Origin: Oscillospiraceae bacterium
Lineage (GTDB): Bacteria > Bacillota > Clostridia > Oscillospirales > Ruminococcaceae
Assembly: GCA_018110985.1 (NCBI GenBank)
Contig: JAGAWT010000003.1
Coordinates: 80,435 to 144,434 of the forward strand
Direction of reading: 5' to 3'
Length of the DNA: 64,000 nucleotides
Shown: in pieces, positions 17,695-26,683 of the stretch
Numbering within the stretch: position 1 is the stretch's first letter
Layout of the letters: every line of letters starts with the position of its first letter
The notes under the pieces: generated by a model
Seen by the model: the letters and a program-made list of their open reading frames with translations, nothing else
What the model was told of the DNA's origin: nothing
Database searches by the model: none
Made by a program: the position numbers and the translations under genes

Positions 17695-18876
17695 ATGAAA
17701 AACAGGATAGCAGCACTTATCACATCCTCAGCCATGCTACTTCTTTCCGCCTGCGGGGGAGCGGGCAGCAGCAGTACCGGCAGCAGTGAAAACGCCATAA
17801 CATCCGCCGTGTCATCCGAGGAGGATATTTCAAGCGCCAGGGTGTATACGGAAGGAACAAAGCTGATGGTGGACGGGAAAGAATTCTGGGTGAACGGTGT
17901 CAACACTCCGTGGCAGCACTGGAACGACTTCGGCGGGAAAATGGATGCAGAATTCTGGGACGGTCAGTTTGCCCGTATGGCAGCCGATCATATCAACTGT
18001 ACCCGTATATGGGTGAACTGCACGGGTGAGAACATCGTCCGTCTAAAGACCACCGGCGAGATAAAGGAAGTAAACGAGAAACACTGGGAGGATCTGGATA
18101 AGCTCTTTGCCATTGCTGAAAAATACAAGGTCTATGTGATGCCTACCATCCTGTCCTTCGATCACTTCAAGGAGACAAACGGCGGAGCGGACAAATGGCG
18201 CACCCTTGTACAGTCAAAGGAAATGAGCGACGCCTTTGCCGAGACCTATGTAAAGGAATTCTGCCGCAGGTATGGAGACAACGAGTACATTTTCTGTATC
18301 GACCTTATGAACGAACCGGACTGGGTACACGAAAACGACGAGTGCGGGAAGATAGGCTGGGAAGACCTATGCTATTTCTTCGGCACCTGTGCGGCTGCTG
18401 TACACGAAAGCTGCGACACTCTTGTGACCGTTGGCACCGGCATGATAAAGTACAACTCAGACAAATATGACGGCAATTATTTTTCGGACAAGTTCCTTAA
18501 AGAGATCACAGGCAGGGACGGAGCATATCTTGACCTGTACAGTCCCCATTACTATATGTGGGAAAAGTCATTTCTGGGCTTTCCTTTTGACCGGAGCCCC
18601 ACGGATTTCGGACTGGACGGCACAAAGCCGGTTGTTACGGGAGAAACTCCCAATGATGACGAAAAGGAGTCCGGCATGACTGCCGCCGAAAAATACCGTT
18701 CCTCCTACGATAACGGCTGGAACGGCGTGATGGTTTGGATGGAGTACAGAGAAGGTACGGAGGAAGTGTGGCATGAATATGCTCTCACAGCCGAGGCGAC
18801 AAATGCCATTTACGACTACATCCCCGAAAAGGTGGATCCTCTGGAAGTACATTCGGAAATGGGGGAAGCTGCGTAA
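17695..18876 (+). CDS. Secreted GH5-like glycoside hydrolase lipoprotein
   Basis: A 393-residue lipoprotein. The signal ends LLLSACGG (lipid-anchored Cys near residue 19), a Ser/Gly linker follows, then a TIM-barrel similar to GH5 endo-mannanases/cellulases. The N-terminal WVNGVNTPW and RIWVNCTG segments form the early strands. DLMNEPDW holds the likely acid/base Glu, and KPVVTGETPND holds a candidate nucleophile Glu. No dockerin or carbohydrate-binding module is attached. It is unusual to find this inside a polysaccharide-export cluster: it may trim or release the surface polymer, or act on dietary mannan. The family call is by motif; GH26 or another clan GH-A family is the alternative. Confidence 0.8.
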   Translation: MKNRIAALITSSAMLLLSACGGAGSSSTGSSENAITSAVSSEEDISSARVYTEGTKLMVDGKEFWVNGVNTPWQHWNDFGGKMDAEFWDGQFARMAADHINCTRIWVNCTGENIVRLKTTGEIKEVNEKHWEDLDKLFAIAEKYKVYVMPTILSFDHFKETNGGADKWRTLVQSKEMSDAFAETYVKEFCRRYGDNEYIFCIDLMNEPDWVHENDECGKIGWEDLCYFFGTCAAAVHESCDTLVTVGTGMIKYNSDKYDGNYFSDKFLKEITGRDGAYLDLYSPHYYMWEKSFLGFPFDRSPTDFGLDGTKPVVTGETPNDDEKESGMTAAEKYRSSYDNGWNGVMVWMEYREGTEEVWHEYALTAEATNAIYDYIPEKVDPLEVHSEMGEAA

Positions 18877-18959
18877 AGGAAGTGTTAAAACAATAGTATT
18901 GCTCTATTTCTCATGGGATCAGTAGTATTTATTTTAGTAAACATAGAGGGATTTGAATT

Positions 18960-20150
18960 ATGCCAGAACAAAACATACGTGCTTTATCTTCAAAAAAGCG
19001 AGTGTTGATGGTTCATAATTTTTATCAGATTGATGGTGGTGAACATACAGTTTTTTACAATGAACTAAATCTCCTCAGAAATCATGAACATGATGTCTTT
19101 GAATATACAAGAAGCAATAATGAGTTGAAAGAGTCGAAGTTAAAGCTGTTCCTTTCACCTATATCCGCAATTTGGTCGTTAAAAACATATAGAGACATTA
19201 AAGAGAGCATAAAAAAGTGGAAAATAGATATTGTTCATTGTCACAATACATTTCCGCTAATATCACCTTCTGTTTATTATGCAGCAAGAAAATGTGGGGT
19301 ACCAGTAGTACAGACTGTTCATAATTTTAGATTTATTTGTCCAAATGGAGTTTTGTTTTGTAAAGGACATATATGTGAATTATGTCGTGAGAAACGAAGT
19401 TTTAAAGATGCAATAAAAAATAAATGTTATCGTGGGTCAAGAATTCAGACATTAATAGTAGTTGCAATGCTTAAAATCCACAGAGCCATTGGAACTTATA
19501 ACAGGATCAACTATATTTTTTTGACCGAATTTAATAAAAAGAAATTTAAAGATTTTGTAGATATTGATGGCAGTAATGTCTTTGTAAAGCCTAATTTTGT
19601 TGATGCTAAACATAGTATGGTTAAAAAAGCAAGGAAAACAAAGTTTATTTATGCAGGGCGCCTTGAAGAAAATAAAGGGATTCTTTCTCTTATAGATATG
19701 TGGGGGTCACTTCCGGAGAATTATGAATTGCATATATATGGCGAGGGGGCATGTAGGGAAAAAGTTAAAGAAAAGATTTGTGGGCGTGATAATATAACTT
19801 ACTTTGGTCTACAGGAAAGATGGCGTGTAGCAGAAGATCAGATTGATTCAACTGCAACAATAGTACCGAGTGAATGTTATGAAACTTTTGGAATGGCGAT
19901 ACCCGAATGTTTTTCTAATGGGATACCTGTGATAGCCACAAAACTGGGTAATCTAAGAGATATGTTGGAAGAATCTAAAGGTGGAGAGGTTTACGAGATA
20001 GGAAATACGATGTCTTTTCAAAATGCTGTGGAAAAGGTAGTTAATAATTATGAAGAATACGCTAATAATGCATATTTGTTTTATATGAAATATCTAACAT
20101 CTGAAGAAAACTACAAAAGGTTGATCGAAATCTATGATAAGGCAAGGTAA
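18960..20150 (+). CDS. Glycosyltransferase, GT4 family
   Basis: A 396-residue GT-B retaining glycosyltransferase. The N-terminal domain opens with VLMVHNFYQIDGGEHTVFYN, the usual acceptor-side loop of polysaccharide GT4 enzymes. HCHNTFPLISPS and QTVHNFRFICPNG follow. In the C-terminal domain, FIYAGRLEENKGI and the donor-binding VPSECYETFGMAIPECFSNG (E-x7-E) are intact. It adds a sugar to the growing lipid-linked repeat unit on the cytoplasmic face. This gene begins the second AT-rich block of the cluster, and its composition differs sharply from the GH5 gene 83 bp upstream. It overlaps or abuts the next gene. Confidence 0.92.
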   Translation: MPEQNIRALSSKKRVLMVHNFYQIDGGEHTVFYNELNLLRNHEHDVFEYTRSNNELKESKLKLFLSPISAIWSLKTYRDIKESIKKWKIDIVHCHNTFPLISPSVYYAARKCGVPVVQTVHNFRFICPNGVLFCKGHICELCREKRSFKDAIKNKCYRGSRIQTLIVVAMLKIHRAIGTYNRINYIFLTEFNKKKFKDFVDIDGSNVFVKPNFVDAKHSMVKKARKTKFIYAGRLEENKGILSLIDMWGSLPENYELHIYGEGACREKVKEKICGRDNITYFGLQERWRVAEDQIDSTATIVPSECYETFGMAIPECFSNGIPVIATKLGNLRDMLEESKGGEVYEIGNTMSFQNAVEKVVNNYEEYANNAYLFYMKYLTSEENYKRLIEIYDKAR

Positions 20151-20151
20151 G

Positions 20152-20919
20152 ATGGATTCTGTGCTAAAAAGGGTGGATATCATAGGTGTCCCTATTTCCG
20201 CAGTAAATATGGAAAAATGTATGGAAATCATTTTTGGCGATTTTGAAAAAATAAGAGGAAAATACATTTGTGTATCTAATGTTCATACGACAGTAATGGC
20301 ACATGATGATCCGGAGTATTACAAGGTTCAGGCAGAAAGTTTAATGTCCGTGCCGGATGGAAAGCCTTTGTCCGTCATAGGTAAAATGCAATTTCCAGAC
20401 ATGGAAAGAGTTACAGGTCCAGATTTGATGAGAAAGATAATGTCTGAAAAAAAATATGTAAGACATTTCTTTTACGGGAATAATAAATGTAACCTTGAAA
20501 AAATGATCAAGGTACTCAGGCAAAACTATCCTGATATAATTATTGTAGGTTATGAGCCCTCTGTTTTTCGTGTCATGAGTAAAAAAGAGGAGAATGATCT
20601 TGCTGAACGAATCAATAAAACAAAGCCGGATATTGTATGGGTCGCTTTGGGAGCACCTCGACAGGAACTATTTTGTTATAGGATGAAAGATCACATAAAT
20701 GGTTTGATGATCGGTGTTGGTGGCGCATTTAACATACTTGCCGGAATTATACCGGAGGCACCGGTGTGGATGCAGAAATTAAGTCTTGAATGGCTCTTTC
20801 GGTTGATACAGGAACCCAGAAGGCTATTTAAGCGTTATGCGATAAGTAACTCGAAATTTATTTGGTATCTTATTACCAAAGAGAAACCGCGTTGTTTTGA
20901 AAAAAATGAGCATATATGA
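20152..20919 (+). CDS. WecG/TagA/CpsF-family glycosyltransferase (GT26)
   Basis: About 255 residues, full length for the WecG/TagA/CpsF family, which adds N-acetylmannosamine(-uronic acid) or related sugars to polyprenyl-linked intermediates. The family core is clear: SVPDGKPLSVIGK (variant of the PDG motif), RVTGPDLM, FFYGNN, and KPDIVWVALGAPRQELF followed by MIGVGGAFNILAG and PEAPVWMQKLSLEWLFRL. I prefer the ATG at 20152 because GGCAAGG lies before it; an ATG at 20134 overlapping the previous gene is possible. It is AT-rich and co-oriented with flanking glycosyltransferases. Confidence 0.93.
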   Translation: MDSVLKRVDIIGVPISAVNMEKCMEIIFGDFEKIRGKYICVSNVHTTVMAHDDPEYYKVQAESLMSVPDGKPLSVIGKMQFPDMERVTGPDLMRKIMSEKKYVRHFFYGNNKCNLEKMIKVLRQNYPDIIIVGYEPSVFRVMSKKEENDLAERINKTKPDIVWVALGAPRQELFCYRMKDHINGLMIGVGGAFNILAGIIPEAPVWMQKLSLEWLFRLIQEPRRLFKRYAISNSKFIWYLITKEKPRCFEKNEHI

Positions 20920-20931
20920 CGGAAGACATTG

Positions 20932-21030
20932 ATGATCATACTTGGTTTGTTTGATAAAAACGCTCATTTATATACTGGATTGATATGGGAAGGATTGTAC
21001 GATTATACCGCTTTCTTGATCAATGGTTAA
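20932..21030 (+). CDS. Possible 32-codon small ORF overlapping the next gene start
   Basis: A short ORF (MIILGLFDKNAHLYTGLIWEG at its start would exceed quoting; the first residues are MIILGLFDKN) beginning 12 bp after the GT26 stop, with GGAAGA in front. Its stop overlaps the ATG of the next glycosyltransferase at 21023. It could couple translation of that gene, which otherwise lacks a good ribosome-binding site, or be the remnant of a lost gene. No family recognised. Confidence 0.22.
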   Translation: MIILGLFDKNAHLYTGLIWEGLYDYTAFLING

Positions 21031-22177
21031 TCATACTACAGATACTATGGCTATATACTATATTACATTTGGAACTCATCCAGAACTATATGACTATAAT
21101 TTACAGTATAGTCCGGCTGCAAATCAAAAAAGTGATTATATAATTGATTTGTTGGATAGGATGAATAAACCATATCACGTCATTTCATTATCAAGAACAG
21201 GTAATAAGGAACATATATGGTATCCGCAAAAAAGCATTAATTGTGGGAAAAATGGTACATATACTGTTTGGGGTATGATCGGAAAGCCGTTTAAAATGAT
21301 GGGTGGAATACAAAGGATTATACGCAACATTCAGCTGCTCTCTTTTTTGATGTCATGCAAAAAAGAAGATACAATTATCGTATACCATTCTCTACTGATA
21401 TCTAAAACAGTATCGAAAGCCAAAAAAATAATAGGTTTCAAACTTGTGATGGAACTGGAAGAAATATATCAAGATGTTGTGGATTGTAGCAAAAGAGATG
21501 CTAAAGCGGAATTGGATGTGATTAATATAGCAGATAAATACATTTTATCTACAAGTATGTTAGAAAAAAAAATCAATCCTGAAAAAAAACGTATTGTGAT
21601 CAATGGAACATATAGGGTTCAGCCTAAGCTTGAAGAACCTTTCAGCGAAGACAAGATACATTGCGTATATGCGGGGACTTTTGATCCCACAAAAGGGGGG
21701 TTAGCTGCAGTTGATGCGGCTGAATTCTTGTCATCAGATTTTCATATGCATTTGCTTGGTTTTGGATCCCAGAAACAGGTAGATGAATTGAAATCAAGAA
21801 TGGCAGAAGTACAAAAAAAGACAGAGTGTACAATCAGTTTTGATGGCCTAAAAAGTGGAGAGGAATATATCCGTTATTTGCAAAAATGTCATATTGGGCT
21901 TTGCACACAAATACCTGATGCGCAGTATACAGAAACATCTTTCCCATCTAAAGTGCTTGTTTACCTTGCTAATGGATTACGAGTGTTATCGATCCGTATT
22001 CCAACCATAACTCAATCGCATATAGGGGATTTATTGTATTATTATGATAACCAGTCACCAATTGAAATTGCAAAAGAAATAGAGAAAATTGATTGTTCAA
22101 AGCCATATGACAGCAGATCAAGATTAAAAGAGTTGGATAAAAGAACTGCTGATGGTTTTATGAGGATGATAGACTAA
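21023..22177 (+). CDS. Glycosyltransferase (GT-B, likely GT4-like)
   Basis: A 384-residue predicted glycosyltransferase. The C-terminal half has the GT-B donor-domain pattern: HCVYAGTFDPTKGGLAAVDA, HLLGFGS, a GLKSGEEYIRYLQKCHIGLC segment, and TSFPSKVLVYLANGLRVL in place of the usual E-x7-E region. The N-terminal half (IYYITFGTHPELYDYNLQY) is the acceptor domain. Two starts are possible: 21023, whose ATG overlaps a small upstream ORF, and 21047, where the protein would begin MAIYYITFG. Neither has a clear ribosome-binding site. It is AT-rich like its neighbours and probably adds a side or backbone sugar to the repeat unit. Confidence 0.82.
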   Translation: MVNHTTDTMAIYYITFGTHPELYDYNLQYSPAANQKSDYIIDLLDRMNKPYHVISLSRTGNKEHIWYPQKSINCGKNGTYTVWGMIGKPFKMMGGIQRIIRNIQLLSFLMSCKKEDTIIVYHSLLISKTVSKAKKIIGFKLVMELEEIYQDVVDCSKRDAKAELDVINIADKYILSTSMLEKKINPEKKRIVINGTYRVQPKLEEPFSEDKIHCVYAGTFDPTKGGLAAVDAAEFLSSDFHMHLLGFGSQKQVDELKSRMAEVQKKTECTISFDGLKSGEEYIRYLQKCHIGLCTQIPDAQYTETSFPSKVLVYLANGLRVLSIRIPTITQSHIGDLLYYYDNQSPIEIAKEIEKIDCSKPYDSRSRLKELDKRTADGFMRMID

Positions 22178-22269
22178 TGATCCCGTTAGGAAATGAGAAA
22201 AAGAAACAATGTCATTGTATGATAATCTTATATCTGCTTTACTGAAAAGTAGGGAAGGCCTATATAGAA

Positions 22270-23616
22270 ATGCTTTTTAGATTTACACCGGATACAAAAG
22301 ATAACTCGTTTATCGCTAAGAAAAATGTTACTGTTTCACTTGTGGTAAAAGGTGCATCGTTAATGGTCGCTTTTTTTACGACACCTGCATATTTGTATTA
22401 CTTTAGTGCAGAAAGTGTTATGGGGGTTTGGTTTACTGTTTTATCGGTTTTGGCTTGGATTCTAAATTGTGATATGGGTATTGGTAATGGATTGAGAAAT
22501 AATTTGGTTTATGCTATTAATGCAAATGACTGGGACAAAGCAAAGAAGCTGATTTCATCGTCGTATATTTTTCTTGGCATTATAGGAGCAGCCATTTTAC
22601 TCATACTTTTACTCATTGGGCTCATTATAAACTGGAATGTTGTTTTTAACATTGAAACCAAAATAATCGATCGCCAAACAATGACAAAGGTGATGAGTGT
22701 ATTAATAGTATCCATTATTCTTCAATTTTTCTTGCGACTGGTAACATCGATTCTATATGCATTGCAGGAAGCTTTTTTGCCTGGTTTGCTAAACCTGATA
22801 ACAAATGTTATATTATTATGCTATGTAAATATTGCGAATTTTTTGGGTATAAATGATAGTATCGTTCGCTTAGCGATTGTTTATTTATTTGCAGTTAATA
22901 TACCATTGATGGTAGCAACAGTATGGGTATTTGTGAAGAAACTCCCGCATTCTCGCCCATCATATAAATATTACAATAAACAATATGCTTCACAGGTAAT
23001 AAAGGTGGGGTCTACCTTTTTGTGGCTACAATTAGTTGCTATGGTGGTTGACAACACGAATAATTATCTTATTGCATTGTTTATTGGAAGTGATGCAGTT
23101 GTCGAATATCAATTATATAACAGTATTTTTGGGGTACCGATAACGCTACTAATAATCTATGCTACATCTATATGGTCGACTATTACTAAGGCAAAGGCAG
23201 AGAGCAATTATTCATGGATTAAATCAAACTATAAAAAATCCATGATAATAATGACTTTAATAGTTGTTTCTGAATTGTTGATTATACTCTTTATCCAACT
23301 TATTTTTAATATATGGCTTGGAGAAAAGACCATAATTGTGAACTATAAAGTAGCAGCTATTATGGCTTTATATTCAAGTGTTATGGGATTAAGAACTATA
23401 TTATGTGCATATTCTAATGGTCTTTGTGAACTGAAAATACAAATCAAATATATGACTATTGGTGCAGTAACTAATATTCCAATTGCATATTTCATTTCAA
23501 GAATATATGATAGCTATTTGGCTATTGTTATTGCAAATATTATTTCTATGATTCCTTTTTGCGTTATACAGTTGCAATGGTGCCATTTGAATGTTGTAAA
23601 ACACAAGCAGGCTTAG
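22270..23616 (+). CDS. Polysaccharide flippase (Wzx-like), second of two
   Basis: A 448-residue membrane protein with about 12-14 helices and the Wzx-type beginning (VTVSLVVKGASLMVAFFTTPAYLYYFS) and MGVWFTVLSVLAWILNCDMGIGNGLRN, typical of O-antigen/capsule flippases. It likely exports the repeat unit built by the AT-rich glycosyltransferase block just upstream. It differs strongly from the 7007 flippase in sequence and composition, so the cluster may encode two polymers or be a merger of two loci. It is the last recognisable gene of the cluster; only tiny ORFs follow. Confidence 0.9.
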   Translation: MLFRFTPDTKDNSFIAKKNVTVSLVVKGASLMVAFFTTPAYLYYFSAESVMGVWFTVLSVLAWILNCDMGIGNGLRNNLVYAINANDWDKAKKLISSSYIFLGIIGAAILLILLLIGLIINWNVVFNIETKIIDRQTMTKVMSVLIVSIILQFFLRLVTSILYALQEAFLPGLLNLITNVILLCYVNIANFLGINDSIVRLAIVYLFAVNIPLMVATVWVFVKKLPHSRPSYKYYNKQYASQVIKVGSTFLWLQLVAMVVDNTNNYLIALFIGSDAVVEYQLYNSIFGVPITLLIIYATSIWSTITKAKAESNYSWIKSNYKKSMIIMTLIVVSELLIILFIQLIFNIWLGEKTIIVNYKVAAIMALYSSVMGLRTILCAYSNGLCELKIQIKYMTIGAVTNIPIAYFISRIYDSYLAIVIANIISMIPFCVIQLQWCHLNVVKHKQA

Positions 23617-23691
23617 TACCGTATGCTTTTATGACTTGAAAGAGTTATATCGTAATCGTAGAATAAAATGCAGCTTTAAAAAGGAAAACTT

Positions 23692-23831
23692 ATGTATAAT
23701 AACCCCAACTATCTTCATAAACAAAATTGAAGTATCTTATATAGCCTATGGAGTTATTATACAACTATAAGGAGAACAAAATGAAAGCCAATATAACTAC
23801 GATCATAGCAACCAAGCACGAATTGCGGTAA
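23692..23831 (+). other. Two tiny ORFs with good ribosome-binding sites at the cluster end
   Basis: In the 330-bp gap after the second flippase are two very short ORFs. One is 12 codons long (23692-23730, MYNNPNYLHKQN) after AAAAAGGAAAA. The other is 16 codons long (23781-23831, MKANITTIIATKHELR) after an ideal AAGGAG. They look like preserved 5' ends of genes whose bodies have been lost, consistent with rearrangement at the edge of a polysaccharide locus; leader peptides are the alternative. Beyond them lies only the inverted repeat at 23861. Confidence 0.3.
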
Positions 23832-23860
23832 GTGTAAAATAGTTCGTTTCTTCCAATACA

Positions 23861-23905
23861 AAACAACATTCACCGATACATCTCTGATCGGTGAGTGTTG
23901 TTGTA
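23861..23905 (-). terminator. Hairpin terminator for the anti-sigma-like gene
   Basis: Inverted repeat built on CACCGAT / ATCGGTG, extended by ACAACA / TGTTGT arms. Read on the minus strand it is followed by a TTTTGTATTG tail. It lies 42 bp beyond the stop at 23947, the end of the frameshift-restored reading frame, which supports that being the ancestral gene end. Confidence 0.6.
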
Positions 23906-23946
23906 TAAAGGGAGCGGATCATTTGGCGGAAACGGTCTGCATACAA

Positions 23947-24170
23947 TCAGCTTGTGAACCACCATGTGAACTGATCGGTGAATGAAAGCACTTCTTCGCT
24001 GAGGGGTATCTCGCCGTATTTCATGCCGTCATCGTCCGAATACCCGTACCTGACAATTCCGCTTTTTTCGTCATAACGGGATCCAAGCGGGGTGATATAT
24101 TCAGTGACAGCCGTCTGTGTATCTGTGTCAAAATATGTACGGACAGGCGTCAGATTTTCCGTGTTAAGGT
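23947..24170 (-). pseudogene. Out-of-frame C-terminal tail of the anti-sigma-like gene
   Basis: Directly after the TGA at 24150-24152, a different minus-strand frame stays open for 73 codons. It encodes convincing protein: LNTENLTPVRTYFDTDTQ near the junction, then GSRYDEKSGIVRYGYSDDDG, ending DQFTWWFTS and a stop at 23947. Adding one base near 24169 joins it in frame to the upstream ORF (…NKAYCGT + LNTEN…). It is therefore the displaced end of the same gene, lost by a one-base deletion or a sequencing error. Confidence 0.8.
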
Positions 24171-26105
24171 GCCGCAGTATGCTTTGTTTCCGCTTATGCG
24201 GTAGACTTCAAGGATGTAGTTCACATCATCTCTTGAGTTGTTGCATATTATCTCATTTGTACCGTCGCTGTCAATATCTGTGAAGAAAACATTGCTACCG
24301 ACCTCTCCTTTTTTCCTGGATCCGTATGAATGTGCGCACCCTGTGATACAGTCGTCAAGGATGGTGAAATAATAGTCGGAATACTGCTCACGCACAGCGC
24401 TCGTACTTTTCCGAAATGATACACATATACCGTTCAGACCAGACCCGTAGTTTATGGCTGTCAATTCCGGTGTGCCATCTTCACCGGCATATATCGGGAA
24501 ATATGCTCCGGACAAAAGCAGGCTGCCTTTTTCCATAAGCACGCTTCCGCTTATGGGAAGATATTTATTGCACAAAACAGGCTTACCATCAAAGTCCGGA
24601 AGATCATAGATCAGGCACCAGCCGATATCGTCGGGATATATGATCTTTGGATCGCCCTTGTGAACGGATATATGGTATATGATACTTTCGGGGGATATCA
24701 CAGTCCTTTTTGTCTCGGACAAGCCGTCCTCTTCAAGCGTATATTCTATCATGTCTGTTTCAAAATCGTAATAAACGGCGTTGTCCGGCACCCTGCCGTA
24801 AAGAATAATGCCGTTTACATTTTTGAATATGACCGTATCTCTGCCGTCGTTTCCGACGGTATTATTGTTGACGATAAATTCATCTGTTCCGTCTCCGTCA
24901 ATATCCCTGTGTCCCGTATCATTTTCCGGGTCACTGTCATATCCGCATACATTGTGATTGCCGGCTATATATCTGAGTTCTCCACTGCTGGTTACGGTGT
25001 AATATGAGGCAGAATAAAAGCCGTTCTTTATCTGTCCGGATTGTGAGGATATGACCTCGACACAATCATATCCCAGCACCTTTTTGCCTGTTCTCAAAGT
25101 GAAATAGCCGTGATGATCCGTATACTGAACGCTGTCTTTGTAGCACAGCGCATAAGCCGGGGCCATGCTGTCTCCGAACACCCCATATTTTACGGAATAG
25201 TCGCCCTCCTCGGCTAATGTAAGAGTGGGATACACCTCATCGGGGCTTTTGCTGCGGATATAGTTTTCTGTCCTGTCAAAGTCAAACATATCGACAGATA
25301 TGGGCACTGAGATATCTTCTGTGATCTCCTCACCTGCGTATGTTTCATATACGATGCTTTCATCTTCGGGAGAATAACTCGTGTTCAGGACAGCTGCTTC
25401 CCCGTACCCGGCAGGAAGCGTGTTTATAACTCCTGCATACGATCTGTCGGTTCGCATCCTGAAAACCGTTGTATAGGTGTGGGGCTTGTAATATGAGCGG
25501 TTATTGGTGATAAGCTCATTTATACCGTCGCCGTCCAGATCCTTCTGATACACAGTCGAAAACTCCTCATCACTCATGCGTATGCCTCTGTTTTCCGCAA
25601 TGAGCCTCACACTGTCTCCTCTTACGGCGTAGTAATGGTCACTGAAATTCCCCGTTCTTCCCGGCTGGCTTGAGATACTGAGTATAACGCCGCTTTCTCC
25701 CATAATATCCGAAAACGGCAATACCTCTGCATAGCCGAAATAGTTGTGCTGAAATTCTTTTCCTTTGCAGGTGAAAGTAAATGTACTGCCAAAGCCCGGA
25801 TAATCTATGCTGCATTGTGACAGTATGTCTCCGTCAGCTTCGTTAGCCGTACCGGATGATGTCTCTGTAAATACATCGGGAACTTCGGTCACAGCTTCGG
25901 TTTCAGCCGAATCAGATGCCTGTGTGGAGAGGACGGGAGCATCAGGTGCTCCTTCCTGCACGGAAAGGATGCCGATGATAAGGCATATGCAGGCGGCAAG
26001 CGGTATCAGGAGCTTCACTGCGGACACACCGGGCTTTCTGTCTGCCTCCTCTATGAGGTCATCGCTTATCTGACCCACGGCATCCAATATGTCATAGACC
26101 TTCAT
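24150..26105 (-). CDS. Membrane-anchored anti-sigma/sensor protein with FG-GAP-like motifs (frameshifted 3' end)
   Basis: A 651-residue protein whose ATG overlaps the stop of the ECF sigma gene (ATGA), the usual layout of a sigma/anti-sigma pair. A short cytoplasmic head (residues 1-30, MKVYDILDAVGQISDDLIEE) is followed by one transmembrane helix (about 31-49), a Ser/Thr/Glu linker to about 95, and a very large extracytoplasmic region. That region holds three DxDxDGxxE calcium-loop motifs like those of FG-GAP/VCBS beta-propellers: DLDGDGINELITNN at 189, then DIDGDGTDEFIVNN and DIDSDGTNEIICNN. The present stop at 24150 is premature; 73 further codons continue in another frame. The anti-sigma role is inferred from position and topology; no known anti-sigma domain is recognised. 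Confidence 0.75.
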   Translation of the reverse strand: MKVYDILDAVGQISDDLIEEADRKPGVSAVKLLIPLAACICLIIGILSVQEGAPDAPVLSTQASDSAETEAVTEVPDVFTETSSGTANEADGDILSQCSIDYPGFGSTFTFTCKGKEFQHNYFGYAEVLPFSDIMGESGVILSISSQPGRTGNFSDHYYAVRGDSVRLIAENRGIRMSDEEFSTVYQKDLDGDGINELITNNRSYYKPHTYTTVFRMRTDRSYAGVINTLPAGYGEAAVLNTSYSPEDESIVYETYAGEEITEDISVPISVDMFDFDRTENYIRSKSPDEVYPTLTLAEEGDYSVKYGVFGDSMAPAYALCYKDSVQYTDHHGYFTLRTGKKVLGYDCVEVISSQSGQIKNGFYSASYYTVTSSGELRYIAGNHNVCGYDSDPENDTGHRDIDGDGTDEFIVNNNTVGNDGRDTVIFKNVNGIILYGRVPDNAVYYDFETDMIEYTLEEDGLSETKRTVISPESIIYHISVHKGDPKIIYPDDIGWCLIYDLPDFDGKPVLCNKYLPISGSVLMEKGSLLLSGAYFPIYAGEDGTPELTAINYGSGLNGICVSFRKSTSAVREQYSDYYFTILDDCITGCAHSYGSRKKGEVGSNVFFTDIDSDGTNEIICNNSRDDVNYILEVYRISGNKAYCGTLTRKI

Positions 26106-26650
26106 ACATCGTAGCCCTCCTTTCCGAGCCGCTGCTTCAGTCTGTTTCGCATCCTGAACAAGATGCTTTTAGTTTTTGACAGGCTGTATCCGCAGCGCAG
26201 GGATATCTCTGCTATACTGTCAAAGTAAAAGTATCGTCTGATAAATACTTTCCGTTCCCCCTCGTTTTCGCCCGAAAGGAAATCGTTTATTATCTCTCTT
26301 AGATATGCGGTGCTGACACTGCTCTCAATATCGTCATCGGAGGGTATGAGCTCGATAAGCTCTGCGGAAAGCTCCGTCATCCGCCTGCTGCCCGACGCTC
26401 TTACCCTGTCGATCACCCTACACCTTATTATGCGTGCAAGGTATGCAAACATATGTGCAGAGGGGTCATCAGGCGGTATCCTATTCCAAGCGGCAAGATA
26501 TGTGTCATTTTCACATTCCTCGGCTGTGCGGCTGTCTCCCGATACGGAGGCTGCCAGCTTTCTCAGCCGTGCACCGTATTTTTCTTTTGTCTCCTTTATG
26601 GCTCGTTCATTTCTTTCGTTGAACAAGGTGACTATGGCGCTGTCCTCCAT
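26102..26650 (-). CDS. ECF-type RNA polymerase sigma factor
   Basis: A 182-residue sigma-70-family factor. Region 2 spans about residues 20-90, including the ENDTYLAAWNRIPP helix and the AYLARIIRCRVIDRVRA promoter-melting part. Region 4 is the C-terminal HTH (FDSIAEISLRCGYSLSKTKSILFRMRNRLKQRL). There is no region 1 or 3, as expected for an extracytoplasmic-function factor. The start at 26650 has AGGGG in front; the frame is open further upstream but enters unrelated sequence. It is translationally coupled to the membrane-anchored protein downstream, which probably holds it inactive until a signal at the cell surface. A possible self-recognised promoter lies at 26684-26711. Confidence 0.9.
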   Translation of the reverse strand: MEDSAIVTLFNERNERAIKETKEKYGARLRKLAASVSGDSRTAEECENDTYLAAWNRIPPDDPSAHMFAYLARIIRCRVIDRVRASGSRRMTELSAELIELIPSDDDIESSVSTAYLREIINDFLSGENEGERKVFIRRYFYFDSIAEISLRCGYSLSKTKSILFRMRNRLKQRLGKEGYDV

Positions 26651-26683
26651 TTGTCCGCCCCTTTCATAGAGTTTCTGTATATA

